From an uncultured Bacteroidales bacterium (GTDB taxonomy: Bacteria; Bacteroidota; Bacteroidia; Bacteroidales; Paludibacteraceae): a stretch of DNA of 52,557 nt. The notes beneath the pieces were generated by a model that had not been told where the DNA came from, did no database searches, and worked only from the letters and a program-made list of their open reading frames with translations. How positions within the stretch are numbered: position 1 is the stretch's first letter; each line of letters begins with the position of its first letter. The position numbers were made by a program, and so were the translations under genes. Shown here one piece after another: positions 51,184-52,557 of the stretch. Location: contig CACYGT010000018.1 of NCBI GenBank assembly GCA_902774075.1, forward strand, positions 1 to 52,557, in the 5' to 3' direction.

Positions 51184-52425
51184 ATGACTAAGAGAAAGCT
51201 GGGACCGGTTTGCAGTTTCTGCGGACGTGAGATGCCGCATATGTTCTCGGGCATGGATAATGCCCTCATATGCTCGGAGTGTGTCAAGGAGGGGTATCGA
51301 CTCGTCTTGGCCAACCCCCGCAAGATGGCAAACGATGAACTCAACTTGGACACGCTGCCTACGCCCCAAGAAATCAAGGACTTCCTCGACCAGTATGTCA
51401 TTGGTCAGGACGAAGCCAAACGCTTCCTTTCTGTAGCCGTTTATAACCACTATAAGCGTGTGCTGCAGGAAGTGTCCAACGATGACGTGGAGATTGAGAA
51501 GAGTAATATCCTGCTCGTAGGTTCTACAGGTACGGGTAAGACTCTTCTCGCTCGCACGGTCGCCAAACTGCTTAAAGTGCCGTTTGCCATCACCGACGCA
51601 ACATCCTTAACAGAAGCCGGCTACGTGGGAGAAGATGTCGAATCGCTCCTCGTTCGTCTGCTTCAGGATGCTGATTATGATGTGAGCAAAGCCCAGCGCG
51701 GTATCGTCTTCATCGACGAGATAGACAAGATCGCCCGTAAGAGCGAGAACATGTCTATCACCCGCGACGTGAGTGGAGAAGGTGTTCAGCAAGGCTTATT
51801 GAAGATGCTCGAGGGATCGATCGTGAATGTGCCGCCTCAGGGAGGACGCAAACACCCGGATCAGGAGTTGATTCATGTCGATACGAAGAACATCCTCTTC
51901 ATCTGCGGAGGTGCTTTCGATGGCATCGAGCGCAAGATAGCACAACGAATGAACACCCAAGTCATTGGTTTTGAGGCACAGCGCGAAGCAGAGAAAGTGG
52001 ATAAGAACAACTTACTACAGTATATCGCGCCGCAAGACTTAAAGTCCTTTGGCTTAATCCCCGAGATTATCGGCCGTCTGCCGGTATTAACCTACCTGCG
52101 CCCCTTAAGCCGTGAGGCCCTGCGCTCGATCCTGACCGATCCCAAGAACGCCCTTACCAAGCAGTACCGGAAACTCATGGCAATGGACAATGTACAGCTC
52201 TCCTTCGAGGAAGAGGCGCTTGATTATATCGTTGATAAAGCCCTGGAGTACAATCTCGGTGCACGTGGTCTCCGCGGACTGATGGAAACGGTCATGACCG
52301 ATCTGATGTTCGAATTACCTACCCACAAACAACTGGGTACACAGCAATCTTTCACGGTTACCAAAGCCTATGCACAAGAGAAACTGGGCAAGGCTGATTT
52401 GGTACGGCTTAAGAACGCGGTATAA
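51184..52425 (+). CDS. clpX: ClpXP protease ATPase subunit ClpX
   Basis: The 413-residue AAA+ unfoldase feeds substrates to ClpP, including SsrA-tagged proteins made with SmpB. The N-terminal zinc-binding domain has CSFCGRE and CSECV. Walker A is GSTGTGKT, Walker B VFIDEIDK, and the pore loop is in EAGYVGED. The IGF-type loop for ClpP contact is likely at QVIGFEAQ. It follows secDF by 19 bp with no separate promoter seen. clpP is not in the window. The insertion sequence begins 36 bp after its stop. Confidence 0.96.
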   Translation: MTKRKLGPVCSFCGREMPHMFSGMDNALICSECVKEGYRLVLANPRKMANDELNLDTLPTPQEIKDFLDQYVIGQDEAKRFLSVAVYNHYKRVLQEVSNDDVEIEKSNILLVGSTGTGKTLLARTVAKLLKVPFAITDATSLTEAGYVGEDVESLLVRLLQDADYDVSKAQRGIVFIDEIDKIARKSENMSITRDVSGEGVQQGLLKMLEGSIVNVPPQGGRKHPDQELIHVDTKNILFICGGAFDGIERKIAQRMNTQVIGFEAQREAEKVDKNNLLQYIAPQDLKSFGLIPEIIGRLPVLTYLRPLSREALRSILTDPKNALTKQYRKLMAMDNVQLSFEEEALDYIVDKALEYNLGARGLRGLMETVMTDLMFELPTHKQLGTQQSFTVTKAYAQEKLGKADLVRLKNAV

Positions 52426-52469
52426 TAGTGAAGCAGACATAATAAAAAACGCGACTCTTTTGTAATGAA

Positions 52470-52506
52470 CCCCAAAAGTTGAACAAAAAAAAACTTTTGG
52501 GGTTTT
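52470..52506 (+). terminator. Hairpin in the IS end, likely terminator for clpX
   Basis: CCCCAAAAGTT (52470-52480) pairs perfectly with AACTTTTGGGG (52492-52502), followed by TTTT. It would stop transcription from clpX before the transposase gene and protects the element from read-through. Confidence 0.7.
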
Positions 52507-52509
52507 ATT

Positions 52510-52557
52510 ATGAAACATTCGTATGAAGAACGGTTACAAGCCGTAAAAAAATGTTTA
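52510..52557 (+). CDS. Transposase OrfA, first 16 residues only
   Basis: The reading frame from ATG at 52510 runs to the end of the window: MKHSYEERLQAVKKCL. The start is just after the hairpin and resembles the N-terminus of IS3/IS150-type helix-turn-helix proteins. Too short for a firm call. Confidence 0.5.
   Translation, partial: MKHSYEERLQAVKKCL

Larger units (their letters stand above)
52461..52557 (+). mobile_element. Left end of an IS3-like insertion sequence, cut by the window
   Basis: The end TGTAATGAACCCCAAAAGTT is the kind of terminal repeat (starting TG) found on IS3-family elements, and the first ORF 49 bp inside begins MKHSYEERLQAVKKCL, which looks like the opening of the small helix-turn-helix OrfA. 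The rest of the element is beyond the window, so family, length and target duplication cannot be verified. Confidence 0.6.

Overview
The window looks like a chromosomal segment of a Bacteroidales bacterium (phylum Bacteroidota) with a small integrated element at its left edge and the start of an insertion sequence at its right edge. Evidence for the lineage: promoters of the Bacteroidota type (TTTG, a gap of about 20 bases, then TAnnTTTG); a PorX-type response regulator of the type IX secretion system; lipid A genes; an ATP-type PEP carboxykinase; a fused SecDF; and many small outer-membrane lipoproteins. I cannot name a genus.

Region 1 (1-5490) is a compact, AT-rich integrative element of about 5.4 kb inserted at the 3' end of a tRNA-Pro(CGG) gene. 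It is bounded by a 16-bp direct repeat (65-80 and 5475-5490). It carries a large serine recombinase with an overlapping 45-residue small ORF, a small serine recombinase, an XRE regulator, a lipoprotein, a replication-initiator-like protein and a small basic protein. I see no capsid gene and no recognisable relaxase. The recombination site lies inside the 3' end of the large recombinase gene. Integration therefore swaps the last 27 residues of the enzyme for a single residue, and the displaced tail is still readable, in frame, at the far end of the element.

Region 2 (5491-17900) is host core. A plus-strand group encodes a periplasmic thioredoxin-like protein, a K+/H+ antiporter, an NAD-dependent epimerase-like protein and a DEAD-box helicase. 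Opposite it lie rsmF, an HSDR_N-like nuclease domain gene and glnS, then the lipid A set lpxA-lpxC-lpxD with an HD hydrolase. Helicase and rsmF overlap tail to tail by 146 bp. tRNA-Leu(TAA) follows.

Region 3 (18054-27646) is one overlapping six-gene minus-strand string: potA-potB-potC-potD (spermidine/putrescine ABC transporter), a 982-residue TPR protein and an outer-membrane beta-barrel. PotC carries an unusual extra-cytoplasmic N-terminal domain. Region 4 (27967-33825) holds two paralogous lipoproteins, a CsgG/LpoB-like secreted protein, MgtC, a CorC-type protein, smpB and gpmI. Region 5 (33926-45356) has a Cys-rich mini-lipoprotein, PASTA protein, rluD-type synthase, porX, an endonuclease/phosphatase-family protein, rhomboid protease, HU, adk, obg, a ClC protein, xseB, a sugar transferase and a Sua5-type protein. 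Region 6 (45523-52557) has pckA, a small membrane protein, secDF, clpX and the left end of an IS3-like element.

The most unusual signal outside the element is a family of short degenerate tandem repeats scattered through host DNA. Units of 7 bp (also 8 and 9) occur in intergenic DNA and also inside genes, in frame, where they hold start or stop codons and encode peptides such as KLKDESLKLKVSK. Units of 11 bp, about one helical turn, occur only between genes. Two of the three 11-mer arrays share a conserved flank and face opposite ways. Promoters are also strikingly regular: almost all have a gap of exactly 20 bases, and divergent pairs share a palindromic -33 region.
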